This document shows, in pieces, positions 44,620 to 53,025 of a stretch of DNA of 64,000 nt (position 1 is its first letter; the number at the start of each line of letters is the position of its first letter). The stretch spans positions 54,461 to 118,460 of the forward strand of contig NZ_JAHYSG010000026.1 in NCBI RefSeq assembly GCF_022095675.1, given 5' to 3'. The DNA comes from Dactylosporangium sp. AC04546. Its GTDB lineage: Bacteria > Actinomycetota > Actinomycetes > Mycobacteriales > Micromonosporaceae. Both the position numbers and the translations under genes were made by a program. A model generated the notes under the pieces. The model was not told where the DNA came from and searched no databases. It worked only from the letters and a program-made list of their open reading frames with translations.

Positions 44620-45010
44620 CGTGCTGGGTGTCTGCGGTGCCGCGGTGCTGGTGCTCGCTGTGCCCGTGGTGCTCCGCGTCCGCCGTGCCCGCGGCGCTCC
44701 GTGTCCGCCGCGCCCGCGGTGCTTGGTGTCCGCGGGGTGCTCGATGTCCGGTGTCTGCGGTGCTCGGTGCGCTCGGTGTCCGCGGTCCTCCGCGTCCGCC
44801 ACGGCCCGCGGTGCTGGGTGTCCGCGGTGCTGGGTGTCCGCGGTGCTGGGTGTCCGCGGTGTGCTCGGTGTCCCTCGTGCCTTCGTTCGCCTGTCCGCGC
44901 CCGGGCCGCGGTGCTCCCGCCTGCTGCCGTGCCCCGTGCCCGGGCCGCCGTGCCCGCCCTGTCCGCGCTCGGGCCGCCGTGCTCCCGTGCCCGCCGTGCC
45001 CGCCCTGTCC
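44620..45010. repeat. Degenerate GC-rich minisatellite tract
   Basis: About 390 bp made of variants of a roughly 16-bp unit. Three perfect tandem copies of GCGGTGCTGGGTGTCC lie at 44808-44855; looser CGGTGTCCGC, CCGCGGTGCT and CCCGTGCCCGCC variants fill the rest. All frames stay open on both strands because of composition, giving GVRGVLGV- or TADTQHRG-like strings with no domain. Within 44277-45315 no gene is supported. Confidence 0.8.
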
Positions 45011-45240
45011 GCGTCGGCCGCCGTGCTCTGGCCCTTTCGCTTCGGCGTGTCTTGGCGAGTTGACCTTGGCGGTCCTTGGTTGCCCGAGCTGCGGTTGACG
45101 AACAGGCTTGCCTGGGCGGCGCCCACTTCGTCCTCGCCGCCGTTTTGTCCGTTCTCGCCGAGACGTTGGTCGATGCTTCCCCGCCACCCGTGATCGAGCT
45201 TGCGGGTAGATCGACCAACGTCTGTGCAAACGGCCCCATT

Positions 45241-45297
45241 CCATGATCCAGGGAACATTCGGTTGCTATGGCAGCCAGATGCTTCCCTCGATCATGG
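45241..45297. repeat. Long imperfect hairpin element
   Basis: Outer arms CCATGATCCAGGGAA (45241-45255) and TTCCCTCGATCATGG (45283-45297) match in 14 of 15 positions. An inner stem GGTTGC / GCAGCC with a TATG loop (45261-45276) makes a nearly continuous hairpin. It lies just past the stop of the gene at 45316 on the minus strand. It may be a terminator or a dispersed intergenic repeat. Confidence 0.7.
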
Positions 45298-45315
45298 ACC
45301 GCAGGGCGCCAGGCC

Positions 45316-45708
45316 TCAGGCCGCGCCCCTCCGGCGCAGCGTGGCCACGGCTGAGCCGGCCAAGGTCAGCAGGCACTCCGGGAGTTTGCCGTCCACCAGT
45401 GCGACGGTGAACAGCGCCGTGCCGCTCGGGACGTCGTCGTTGATGTACGCACTGACGAAGCGGGCCACCCAGCGCTTGTCGTAGTTGGCGTCGTCGATGT
45501 CGGGAAAGTCCAGGCGCCACGGGCCGCGCGGGAGGTTCTCGCCCACCATCTCGCCCGCCAGGCGCCACGCGACGTCGTACGCGGCGCCCATCCCGCGGCG
45601 GTCCACCACAGCGTCGAAGGTGTGGGCGACGGCGTCGCCGTCGCCCGCGAGCGCCGACTCCAGGACCAGCGCGGCGTCCTGATACGTCTCGTCTCCCGGG
45701 TCAGCCAC
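45316..45708 (-). CDS. Conserved protein of unknown function
   Basis: A 130-residue acidic, soluble protein with clear coding bias. It is mainly helical at the N-terminus (DAALVLESALAGDGDAVAH) followed by a beta-rich part with SGTALFTVALVDGKLPECL. No known domain is recognised. A -10-like TACGGT (minus strand, 45715-45720) ends 6 bp before the GTG, which supports this start and a leaderless mRNA. The long hairpin at 45241 lies downstream. Confidence 0.78.
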   Translation of the reverse strand: MADPGDETYQDAALVLESALAGDGDAVAHTFDAVVDRRGMGAAYDVAWRLAGEMVGENLPRGPWRLDFPDIDDANYDKRWVARFVSAYINDDVPSGTALFTVALVDGKLPECLLTLAGSAVATLRRRGAA

Positions 45709-45821
45709 GCCGCAACCGTATGTCGCGCCGTCAAGCGCCGTCCGCTAAATCTGCGCCCCGAACCATGACGAATCGGTCACGCAAAACCGCAGACGAGCCG
45801 AACCGCCGAGGGAAGGAGAGC

Positions 45822-46232
45822 CTAGGAGCGACGCAGCGCGCAGGTCAGCCGAGCCGTGCACACCCGCTCGCCGGACTCGTCCGTGATGACGATCTCGTAC
45901 GAGGCGATCATGCCACCGAGGCGCAGCGGGGTCGCGACGCCCGTCACGGAGCCGGTGCGGGCGGACTTGTGGTGCGTGGCGTTCACCTCGATGCCGACCG
46001 CGATCCCGTTGAAGAGGCGGGCCGCGTGCAGGGCGGCGCCGATCGAGCCCAGCGTCTCGGCCAGGACCACCGACGCGCCGCCGTGGAGGAGGCCGTACGG
46101 CTGAGTGTTGCCAGCGACCGGCATCGTCCCTACCACGCGCTCGGGCGACGCTTCGACGAGCGTGATGCCCATCCGCTCCGCGAGCGTGCCCTCCATTGAC
46201 AGGTCACCGACCGTGATCTCAGCCTCCGTCAT
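45822..46232 (-). CDS. Hotdog-fold thioesterase (PaaI-like)
   Basis: A 136-residue acyl-CoA thioesterase-like protein from ATG at 46232. Motif GLLHGGASVVLAETLGS (about 48-64) holds the catalytic Asn/Asp/Glu region, and VGIEVNATHHKSAR is the second conserved block. It resembles the YdiI/EntH and PaaI group that hydrolyses aryl- or acyl-CoA thioesters; the substrate is unknown. A longer frame to 46340 overlaps the promoter of the divergent gene. A -10-like TAACGT (minus strand, 46241-46246) ends 8 bp before the ATG. Confidence 0.9.
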   Translation of the reverse strand: MTEAEITVGDLSMEGTLAERMGITLVEASPERVVGTMPVAGNTQPYGLLHGGASVVLAETLGSIGAALHAARLFNGIAVGIEVNATHHKSARTGSVTGVATPLRLGGMIASYEIVITDESGERVCTARLTCALRRS

Positions 46233-46342
46233 GCCGGGAAACGTTACCGGGTGGTACGTGCGAGGCCTGGTACCTCCCCGCTTAAGTCCTGCGGCCGTCC
46301 GCGCTAAGGTGCGCACGGCACCTTTGGGGAGGAGAAACACTC

Positions 46343-47695
46343 ATGCGCGCACGGCCCGCCAAAGTCATCGTGGGAGTGATCACGGCGATTGGCCTGCTGG
46401 TTGCCGCCACGGCCTGCAGTGACACTGCGCAGAGTGACGGCGACACGGCGCCGAGCCCGCAGGACGTGCGGCTGTACGGCAGCGACGGCAACATGGCCAA
46501 CTCGTTCGGCGAGGCCCTGAAGGACTCGCCGGCGGTGCTCGCCGGCATGAAGGGCACCACGCCGCTGACTCCGCTCAGTGAGGACTTCAAGCGCCGGGTC
46601 AAGAGCGTCGACGCCACCCTCACCGACTTCAACTACTCCGGCGAGTCGTATGACGCCGTCGTGGTCGCCGCGCTCGCGGCCGAGGCCGCCCGCAGCGTCG
46701 AGCCGGCCCAGATCGCCAAACAGATCGTCGGCGTCACGACGGGTGACAACGTGTGCGAGACGGTCGCCGCCTGTCTCGCCGCCGCCAAGCAGGGACGCGA
46801 CTTCAAGTACCGCGGCGTCTCGCTGCGCCGCAGCGGCTTCACCGAGGTCGGCGAGCCCAGCTCCGCGATGTACGGCGTGCTGAACTTCGGCCGGAACAAC
46901 ACCATCGACGACGCCAAGACCGAGTTCGTCGGGGCCGGCGACGAGAAGACCGAGCACAAGGGCGCCGCGCCGACCGCCGGCGGCCCGCCGAAGGGCGGCA
47001 CGAAGCCGACCCTGAAGTTCGGCCTGCTGCTGCCGAAGACCGGCGCGCTCGCCTTCCAGGGCCCGCCGATGTTCGCCGCCGCGAAGCTCGCGATCAAGGA
47101 GATCAACGAGGCCGGCGGCGTGCTCGGACAGCCGGTCCAGGTGATCGAGGGTGACGACGGCACCAACCCCGACGTGGCCAAGCAGACCGTCGAGTCGTTC
47201 ATCAACGGCGGCGTGCACGTCATCATCGGTGCGGGTGCGTCCGGCGTCAGCAAGGCCGTCATCCCGCGGGTCGCGGCGGCCGGCAAGGTGATGATCTCGC
47301 CGTCGGCGACGTCGGACGAGCTGACCAAGGTCGACGACAAGGGCCTGTTCTTCCGGACCTCCCCGCCGGACGTGCTCCAGGCCAAGGCGATCGCCGACAT
47401 CATCATGCGCGACGGGCACACCAAGGTCGCCATCATCGCCCGCGACGACACCTACGGCAGCGGCCTCGCCGAGGGCGTCCGCGCCGACCTGACCGCCGCC
47501 GGGATCAAGGCCAACAATCTCTTGGTCTTGAAGTACGAGGCCAAGGACACGTACGACCCGAAGGCCGACGCGAAGCTGTTCACCCCGCTCGCCGCGCAGA
47601 TCAAGACGTTCGGCGCCACCGGCATCCTGCTGGTCGGCTTCGACGAGTCGGCGCTCGCGATCAAGGCCCTGATCCAGGAGAAGGTAAAGGCCTAG
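46343..47695 (+). CDS. Branched-chain amino acid-type ABC substrate-binding lipoprotein
   Basis: A 450-residue periplasmic-binding-protein-like lipoprotein. The signal peptide (hydrophobic 9-22) ends in the lipobox VAATAC. A ~125-residue N-terminal extension (YGSDGNMANSFGEALKDSP onward) itself looks like part of a binding domain; the canonical Peripla_BP_6 domain starts near residue 225 (LKFGLLLPKTGALAFQGPP). GGGGAGGAG precedes the ATG; TTAAGT and TAAGGT (46282, 46305) form a promoter candidate with a 17-bp spacer. No permease or ATPase is adjacent. Confidence 0.85.
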   Translation: MRARPAKVIVGVITAIGLLVAATACSDTAQSDGDTAPSPQDVRLYGSDGNMANSFGEALKDSPAVLAGMKGTTPLTPLSEDFKRRVKSVDATLTDFNYSGESYDAVVVAALAAEAARSVEPAQIAKQIVGVTTGDNVCETVAACLAAAKQGRDFKYRGVSLRRSGFTEVGEPSSAMYGVLNFGRNNTIDDAKTEFVGAGDEKTEHKGAAPTAGGPPKGGTKPTLKFGLLLPKTGALAFQGPPMFAAAKLAIKEINEAGGVLGQPVQVIEGDDGTNPDVAKQTVESFINGGVHVIIGAGASGVSKAVIPRVAAAGKVMISPSATSDELTKVDDKGLFFRTSPPDVLQAKAIADIIMRDGHTKVAIIARDDTYGSGLAEGVRADLTAAGIKANNLLVLKYEAKDTYDPKADAKLFTPLAAQIKTFGATGILLVGFDESALAIKALIQEKVKA

Positions 47696-47767
47696 CACTC
47701 GCGGGAAGCCCGGCGTGGGCCTACGGTGAACCAGATTGCCCCCCAGTGAGGTGAGAGGAACCACCGC

Positions 47768-48010
47768 ATGAGCGAGAACGAGACCGTCGAGACGCGCGGC
47801 GAAGACCGCGTCGAGCTGCTCGTCGGCGACACCAACAACGACGGTCAGCCCGACCTCTGGGCGGTCGACACCGACGGGGACGGCAAGGCTGACCTGTTCC
47901 AGTTCGACACCGACGGCGACGGCAAGGTCGACATCACGATGAGCGACCTTGACCAGGACGGCACGCCGGAAGAGGTCGTGGACGGCGACGGCGGCCAGCC
48001 CCCGGCCTGA
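47768..48010 (+). CDS. Small calcium-loop repeat protein
   Basis: An 80-residue, very acidic protein. Four Asp-rich loops of the DxDxDGxxD type repeat every 12-14 residues: DTNNDGQPD, DTDGDGKAD, DTDGDGKVD and DLDQDGTPE. These match the calcium-binding loops of EF-hand-like and thrombospondin type-3 repeats. There is no signal peptide, so it is apparently cytosolic, which is unusual for such repeats. GAGAGGA precedes the ATG. A terminator shared with the convergent peptidase gene follows. Confidence 0.8.
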   Translation: MSENETVETRGEDRVELLVGDTNNDGQPDLWAVDTDGDGKADLFQFDTDGDGKVDITMSDLDQDGTPEEVVDGDGGQPPA

Positions 48011-48029
48011 CCAAGACCCAAGCACCACA

Positions 48030-48074
48030 GCGAAGCAGCGCGGCCCGAAGAACTCCTCAGCCGCGCTGCTTCGC
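48030..48074. terminator. Bidirectional terminator overlapping a stop codon
   Basis: Perfect 14-bp stem GCGAAGCAGCGCGG (48030-48043) / CCGCGCTGCTTCGC (48061-48074). The second arm is the coding end of the minus-strand peptidase gene, so the terminator is encoded partly by its last codons. Confidence 0.8.
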
Positions 48075-49478
48075 CACGTAATCCCGCCAGGAAGCCTCGA
48101 GGTCCGTCGCGGCGACGCCCAGCACCTCCCGCGACACCGAGTCCACCTCGGACAGTCGCTGGAAGGCCTCGTAGAAGGCGATCAGCTTCGCCTGCCCGTA
48201 CTTGTCGGCGATCATGCGGCAGGCGAGCCATCCGCTGACGTAGTTGCGCGGCTCGTCGTAGAACTGCTGGTCGGTCGGGAACGACCCGATCACGAGGTCG
48301 CCGAGCGCCTGCCGGAGCCCGGACGCGCTGATCGTGGCGCCCTTGAAGGCGACGTACTCCGCGAACCCCTCGACCACCCAGCGCGGCGTGTGCGGGCCGG
48401 TGACCGGCCCCATGGCCGCGTGGGCGAACTCGTGGGCCAGGTCGTGCGCGAGCTCCTCGGTATGCGCCGAGAGCTCCGTCGGGTTGAACACCACGCGCGT
48501 GCTGGCGAACGTGGGTGCGCTCGCCCACTCGGGGATGCGGTCGTAGTAGGGCACGGCGATCGCGGCCACCTGGGCCACCCGGTCCGGCGACTCCGCGAAG
48601 TACGTGTCGAAGATCCGCTTGTCCTGGATCGCGGTCAGGAACACCTTGCCGTCCCAGCCGGACGGCCGGACCGTGGCGACCTGCCGCAGCCCGTCCTCGG
48701 CCAGCGACAGCAGCTGCTGGGCCCGCTGGGCGTCGTCGGCGGACACCACCGCCACGACGTGGTCGCTGCGCTTCACCGCGACCGGCCCGGCGGCGTCCCA
48801 CGGCTGGCCGTTGGCCCCGGTCGGCAGGTCGTCGCCGGTCGCCTCGCCGGCGATCCGCCACCGGCCGTCTGCGTAGCCGAAGACGGGCAGCCACGGGGTC
48901 GCGACCGGCTTGCTGTCGACGCCCTGGATGCGGTGGACGACGCTGACCGCCTCGATGTGGACCGCCGCGTGGTACCGCGCGAACAACTGGCTCGGCAGCT
49001 GCCCACCGATCCTCCGTGGCGGTTTGGCGGCCCGCTCGAACCGCAGCTCCGCGAACGGCATCTTCGTCAGGTTCTCGAACTGCTGCTTGTGCTTGCGGGC
49101 GAAGGCCGCGTCGGTGTCGTCGACGTCGGCCATCCACGCGGCCAGGTCCTTGTTCTTCACGGCGTCGGCGTGCCGCTGCAGTACCGCCTGGATCGCCTTG
49201 CCACCGACCTCCGGGCGCATGTCGACCCACGAGGCGGCGATCGGCGGATCGTCGCTCCCCCGCAGCGCCCACGCCGCCGCCCCGGCCCCCATGAGGGCCA
49301 GCAGCATGCTGAAGACCAGCAGGACGGTGAGGACCGGCCAGAGGTAGTTCCGGCGCAGCGGCGGCGGCAACGGCGGCGGCGACAACGGCGGATACCACGA
49401 CGCCACAGGCATCCGCTGCTGCGGGATGAACACAGGCGGATGCGCCGCGGGCGGCGCGGCTGGTTCGGGGAGCGTCAC
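48057..49478 (-). CDS. Membrane-anchored gluzincin-type metallopeptidase
   Basis: A 473-residue protein from GTG at 49478. A Pro-rich cytoplasmic N-terminus (1-42) precedes one membrane helix (about 45-70); the rest is extracytoplasmic. The zinc motif HEFAH lies at 349-353, and Glu370 in WVVEGFAEYVAF is the likely third ligand, as in peptidase MA-like gluzincins. Residues 80-330 resemble no recognised domain. Substrate unknown. It is preceded on the same strand by an orphan binding protein gene (32-bp gap). Confidence 0.85.
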   Translation of the reverse strand: MTLPEPAAPPAAHPPVFIPQQRMPVASWYPPLSPPPLPPPLRRNYLWPVLTVLLVFSMLLALMGAGAAAWALRGSDDPPIAASWVDMRPEVGGKAIQAVLQRHADAVKNKDLAAWMADVDDTDAAFARKHKQQFENLTKMPFAELRFERAAKPPRRIGGQLPSQLFARYHAAVHIEAVSVVHRIQGVDSKPVATPWLPVFGYADGRWRIAGEATGDDLPTGANGQPWDAAGPVAVKRSDHVVAVVSADDAQRAQQLLSLAEDGLRQVATVRPSGWDGKVFLTAIQDKRIFDTYFAESPDRVAQVAAIAVPYYDRIPEWASAPTFASTRVVFNPTELSAHTEELAHDLAHEFAHAAMGPVTGPHTPRWVVEGFAEYVAFKGATISASGLRQALGDLVIGSFPTDQQFYDEPRNYVSGWLACRMIADKYGQAKLIAFYEAFQRLSEVDSVSREVLGVAATDLEASWRDYVAKQRG

Positions 49479-49510
49479 GGTGCCTGCCGAACGTCGAGGA
49501 GGGACCGAGC

Positions 49511-50719
49511 CTACCCGAGCGTCTTGAGCTCCGCGGTCAGCACATTGGACAGAATCGCCCCGTCCGCCCGCACCCGCCGCAGGTACCACCGCTGCAGCGG
49601 CGTCCGGCTCTGGCTGAACTGCCAGCCACCCCGCGGGCTGTCGATCTGACCGAGCCGGCCGATCGCCGCGTTCAGCGTGAAGGAGTCGAGGTTGCGGGTG
49701 GCGTCGCCGATCGCCTTGTCGAGCACCGCGGCGGCGTCGTAGGAGGCCATCGCGTACGTCGACGGGATCGTGCCGAACGCCTTCTGGTAGTCGGCGATGA
49801 ACCGGCGGTTGGTCGCGTTGTCCAGGTCGGGCGAGTAGTTCATCGCCGTGTAGATGTCCTGCGCGGCGTCGCCCTGCTGCTTCAGGACGTACCCCTCAGT
49901 GAGGCTGCCCGGCGCGAACACCTTGAAGGACGACGGGAACCGCGCCGCCTTGAACTGCTTGACGAACTCGATCGCCGAGGTGCCCGAGTAGAACGCGAAC
50001 ATCGACGTGGCGCCCGAGTTGCGGACCTGGCCGAGCACCTGGCCGAAGTCCTTCCCGCCGAACGGCGTCATACGGGGCGAGCCGTTGACCGTGCCGCCGG
50101 CGCCGCGGAACTTCTCCGAGAACGCGCGGATCTCCTCGTCGTCACCGCCCGGGTTGTCCGCGCCGACGATCGCCAGCGAGCCCCCGGAGTTGGCGGCGGC
50201 CCATTCGGCGATCGCCTGGCCGGGCTCGGTCGCGACGAACGAGGTGCGCCAGATGTACTTCACGCCCTGCAGCGCCGCCGGTGAGGCATTCGACCCGATC
50301 AGCGGCTTCTGGGCGGTCTCGATGGTGTCCCGGAGCGCGAGCATCGTCAGCGGGTTGACCACGCCGGTCAGCGCGAGGACGTTGCTCTCCTTGATCAGCT
50401 TCTCGGCCGCCGCCTTGCCGGCCTCGGCCGTGTCGCCCTCGTCGACCTTGATGAGCTGGACGTCGCGGTTGCCGAGCTTGTTCTCGTGCAGCTGAAGATA
50501 GAGATTGAAGCCGTTGTCCATGTCATTGCCGAAGTCCTTGTACATCCCGGTCAGCGGCACGATCATGCCGATCTTCACCGGGGGACCGCCGGGCAGGGCG
50601 GAGTTACTCTGCGTGCCGTCCGAACTTGGGCTGCACGCGGACAGGATCGGCGCGCTCAGGCCCGCCGCACCAGCAGCCGCGAACAGCCGGAGCGCCTGGC
50701 GGCGGTTCAGGTGGGACAC
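49511..50719 (-). CDS. Tat-exported branched-chain amino acid-type binding lipoprotein
   Basis: A 402-residue substrate-binding protein. The twin-arginine signal NRRQALRLFAAAG and lipobox LSAC near residue 30 indicate folded export and lipid anchoring. Peripla_BP_6 begins VKIGMIVPLTGMYKDFGND. GTG at 50719 is chosen because GGGGAGGAAG lies 7 bp upstream. As with the binding protein at 46343, no permease or ATPase is close. It may serve an unlinked transporter or act as a sensor for the adjacent membrane peptidase. Confidence 0.85.
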   Translation of the reverse strand: MSHLNRRQALRLFAAAGAAGLSAPILSACSPSSDGTQSNSALPGGPPVKIGMIVPLTGMYKDFGNDMDNGFNLYLQLHENKLGNRDVQLIKVDEGDTAEAGKAAAEKLIKESNVLALTGVVNPLTMLALRDTIETAQKPLIGSNASPAALQGVKYIWRTSFVATEPGQAIAEWAAANSGGSLAIVGADNPGGDDEEIRAFSEKFRGAGGTVNGSPRMTPFGGKDFGQVLGQVRNSGATSMFAFYSGTSAIEFVKQFKAARFPSSFKVFAPGSLTEGYVLKQQGDAAQDIYTAMNYSPDLDNATNRRFIADYQKAFGTIPSTYAMASYDAAAVLDKAIGDATRNLDSFTLNAAIGRLGQIDSPRGGWQFSQSRTPLQRWYLRRVRADGAILSNVLTAELKTLG

Positions 50720-50779
50720 GTGCTCTTCCTCCCCAACACCATGCGGCGCCGAGGACCTCGACACCCACGCTGCGTTCTA

Positions 50780-50794
50780 CCGCCATCGTGGCGG
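50780..50794 (-). terminator. Hairpin after the alpha/beta hydrolase gene
   Basis: CCGCCA / TGGCGG with a TCG loop, 4 bp past the hydrolase stop on the minus strand. Short, but well placed. Confidence 0.4.
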
Positions 50795-50798
50795 AGAG

Positions 50799-51617
50799 TC
50801 AATCGGGGACGGCCTCACCACCCCTGGTCACCGTGCCGAATGCGGCCAGCACGGCAGGCCAGGCTGCCGACTCCGGGTCAATCACAGCGAAGTGTTCCAC
50901 ACCGGCCAACTCGACCAGCGTGGTGTCGTCCCCCGCGCGACGGGCCCGCTGGCAGTACCCGCGAGAGATCGACACCGGCACGATGGGGTCCTCGGCGCCG
51001 TGGATCACGACCGTGCGCACGTTCGACGGCAGGTTGACCATGGGGTCGGCCGAGGCGTAGGCGGTCGGCACCGCGTCGGGCGCCCCGCCCAGCAGCGTCG
51101 CCACCGCGCCGTCGTCGAGATCGAGTTCGTAGGCGCGCACCAGGTCGGCGACCGGCGCCAGCGCCACCACGCCGCCGATCGCGTCCGGGGCCACCGCCGC
51201 GTACCACAGCGCGAGGTGCCCACCGGCCGAGTGGCCGGCAAGAATCGGCCGATCGACCGACACCGGCAGCAGGCCGCGGTGGGCGACCTCCTTGGCCAGC
51301 AGGTCCGGCACCGCGACCGCGGCCGAGGCCACGTCGGAGAACGTGCCGGGCCAGCCGCCGCCAGGCTGGCCGGTCCGGCGGAACTCGATCGTCGCGACCG
51401 CATATCCGCGCGCGGCCAGGTCGGCGGCGAGCGGTCCGGCGTGGGTGCGATCCCACTCGGCGCGCCAGAAACCGCCGTGGATGAAGAGCACGAGCGGGGC
51501 CCCGGCCACCGCCGGCAGTCGCACATCGGCGACCTGGTCAGGGTGTTCGCCGTACCGCAGCGTGAAGTCCGCCGGGCGGGCCGGCCGGTTCAGCACATCC
51601 CGGGGATCACTCGTCAC
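50799..51617 (-). CDS. Alpha/beta hydrolase
   Basis: A 272-residue cytosolic esterase-like enzyme. The oxyanion motif HGGFW (near residue 68) and the nucleophile elbow GHSAGGHLALW (Ser near 138) are those of the kynurenine formamidase/HSL-type group. IHGAEDPIVPVS holds the catalytic Asp region and VEHFAVID the His. Substrate unknown. A -10-like TAACGT (minus strand, 51624-51629) ends 6 bp before the GTG. Followed by a short hairpin. Confidence 0.9.
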   Translation of the reverse strand: MTSDPRDVLNRPARPADFTLRYGEHPDQVADVRLPAVAGAPLVLFIHGGFWRAEWDRTHAGPLAADLAARGYAVATIEFRRTGQPGGGWPGTFSDVASAAVAVPDLLAKEVAHRGLLPVSVDRPILAGHSAGGHLALWYAAVAPDAIGGVVALAPVADLVRAYELDLDDGAVATLLGGAPDAVPTAYASADPMVNLPSNVRTVVIHGAEDPIVPVSISRGYCQRARRAGDDTTLVELAGVEHFAVIDPESAAWPAVLAAFGTVTRGGEAVPD

Positions 51618-51700
51618 CGGCCGACGTTATCGCGTCACCAAGCGTGGCAACAGGGGGCCTTTGTGGTCGTCTCATCCACCCGTACGTAAGACTAGGAGCC

Positions 51701-52237
51701 ATGGCAGAAGAGGCGCAGGACGAGTCGCGCACCGTGCTCGTCGTCGGCCCGGACGGACGGCCGCTCGGCACCATGTCCACCGGTGACGACGACGCGGCCG
51801 AGGATCCGAGCAAGCTGATCGAGCAGCCCGCGAAGGTCATGCGCATCGGCAGCATGATCAAGCAGCTGCTCGAAGAGGTCCGGGCGGCGCCGCTCGACGA
51901 GGCCGGCCGGCAGCGGCTCAAGGAGATCCACCGCCGGTCGATCACCGAGCTGGAAGACGGCCTCGCCCCGGAGCTTCGCGAAGAGCTGGAGCGGCTGTCG
52001 CTGCCGTTCGAGGAGGGCTCGACGCCCAGCGAGGCCGAGCTGCGCATCGCCCAGGCCCAGCTCGTGGGCTGGCTCGAGGGCCTGTTCCACGGCATCCAGG
52101 CCGCGCTCGTCGCCCAGCAGATGGCGGCGCGGGTGCAGCTGGAGCAGATGCGCGGGCGCCCGGCGCTCACCGCCGGCCAGCAGCCGCCCGGCAGCCTGCC
52201 CGGCCAGCACTCGCCGAGCACCGGTCAGTATCTGTAG
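51701..52237 (+). CDS. bpa: Bacterial proteasome activator Bpa
   Basis: A 178-residue protein of the Bpa/PafE (DUF2587) family. A long four-helix core (about 45-150, with KVMRIGSMIKQLLEEVR and AELRIAQAQLVGWLEGLFHGIQAAL) forms a dodecameric ring in mycobacteria. The C-terminus ends exactly in GQYL, the motif that docks into the 20S proteasome and opens its gate for ATP-independent degradation. AGGAG precedes the ATG at 51701. Presence implies a proteasome elsewhere in this genome. Its last 13 bp overlap the convergent HAD gene. Confidence 0.95.
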   Translation: MAEEAQDESRTVLVVGPDGRPLGTMSTGDDDAAEDPSKLIEQPAKVMRIGSMIKQLLEEVRAAPLDEAGRQRLKEIHRRSITELEDGLAPELREELERLSLPFEEGSTPSEAELRIAQAQLVGWLEGLFHGIQAALVAQQMAARVQLEQMRGRPALTAGQQPPGSLPGQHSPSTGQYL

Positions 52238-53025
52238 AGCGTTTCCAGGTAGGCGGCCACGCCGTCTTCCTCGTTGGTGGCGGCGGTCACGTCGCGGGCC
52301 GCCGCCCGCACCGCAGGGTGCCCGTTGGCCATCGCCACCCCGTGCCCGGCCCAGGTCAGCATCGGCAGGTCGTTCGGCATGTCGCCGAAGGCGACCACGT
52401 CGCGCGCCTCGACCGAGTGCCCGCGGGCGACCCGGGCCAGGGCCGAGGCCTTGGTGACGCCCACCGCCGACACCTCGACCATCCCGCTCGACGACGAGTT
52501 CGTCGCCTCGGCAACGCCCGCCAGGCAGGCGCCGACGCGGGCGGTGAATTCGTCGGGCGACTGTGCGCCGGCCCGCACCAGCAGCTTGTGCGCCGGCCGG
52601 GTGATCAGCTCGGCGAAGCTGGTCGGGGCGACCGACTCGTGGTTGACCTCCCACGGCCCGACGGGGAACTCGGGCTCGTGGCGCATCTGCCGGCCGCCGT
52701 CGCGCTCCACCGCGAACACCACGCCGGGCACGCTGGCCCGCAGCCGGGCGCAGGCCTCGGCGAGAGCGGCGGTTTCCAGCGGTGCGCTGTGCACGATGGC
52801 GTCCGTGACCGGGTCGTACGTCGCCGCCCCGTTGGCGCAGATCGCCACAGGCCGGAGCCCGAGCTGCTCATACACCCCGAACAGCCATCGAATCGGCCGC
52901 CCGGTGACCAGGACGATGATGACGCCCGATTTGTCCAGACGCTGCAAAACACTGGCGGTCCGCGGGCTCACGGACCGATCGCCACGAACCAGCGTTCCAT
53001 CCAAGTCCGTGGCAACCAGTTTCAC
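52225..53025 (-). CDS. HAD hydrolase, Cof-like subfamily IIB (first of pair)
   Basis: A 266-residue phosphatase. Motif I is ATDLDGTLV at the N-terminus; motif II VTGRP; motif III/IV lies in DVVAFGDMPNDLPML. The cap is of the IIB type. Such enzymes dephosphorylate sugar phosphates or nucleotides. The start overlaps the stop of the upstream paralogue by 4 bp (ATGA), so they are co-translated. Its end overlaps the last 13 bp of bpa. Substrate unknown. Confidence 0.92.
   Translation of the reverse strand: MKLVATDLDGTLVRGDRSVSPRTASVLQRLDKSGVIIVLVTGRPIRWLFGVYEQLGLRPVAICANGAATYDPVTDAIVHSAPLETAALAEACARLRASVPGVVFAVERDGGRQMRHEPEFPVGPWEVNHESVAPTSFAELITRPAHKLLVRAGAQSPDEFTARVGACLAGVAEATNSSSSGMVEVSAVGVTKASALARVARGHSVEARDVVAFGDMPNDLPMLTWAGHGVAMANGHPAVRAAARDVTAATNEEDGVAAYLETLYRY

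Noticed and set aside
44300..45258. Long open frames on both strands in the repeat tract
   Set aside because: They translate to low-complexity strings with no domain, no start signals and open frames on both strands; composition explains them.
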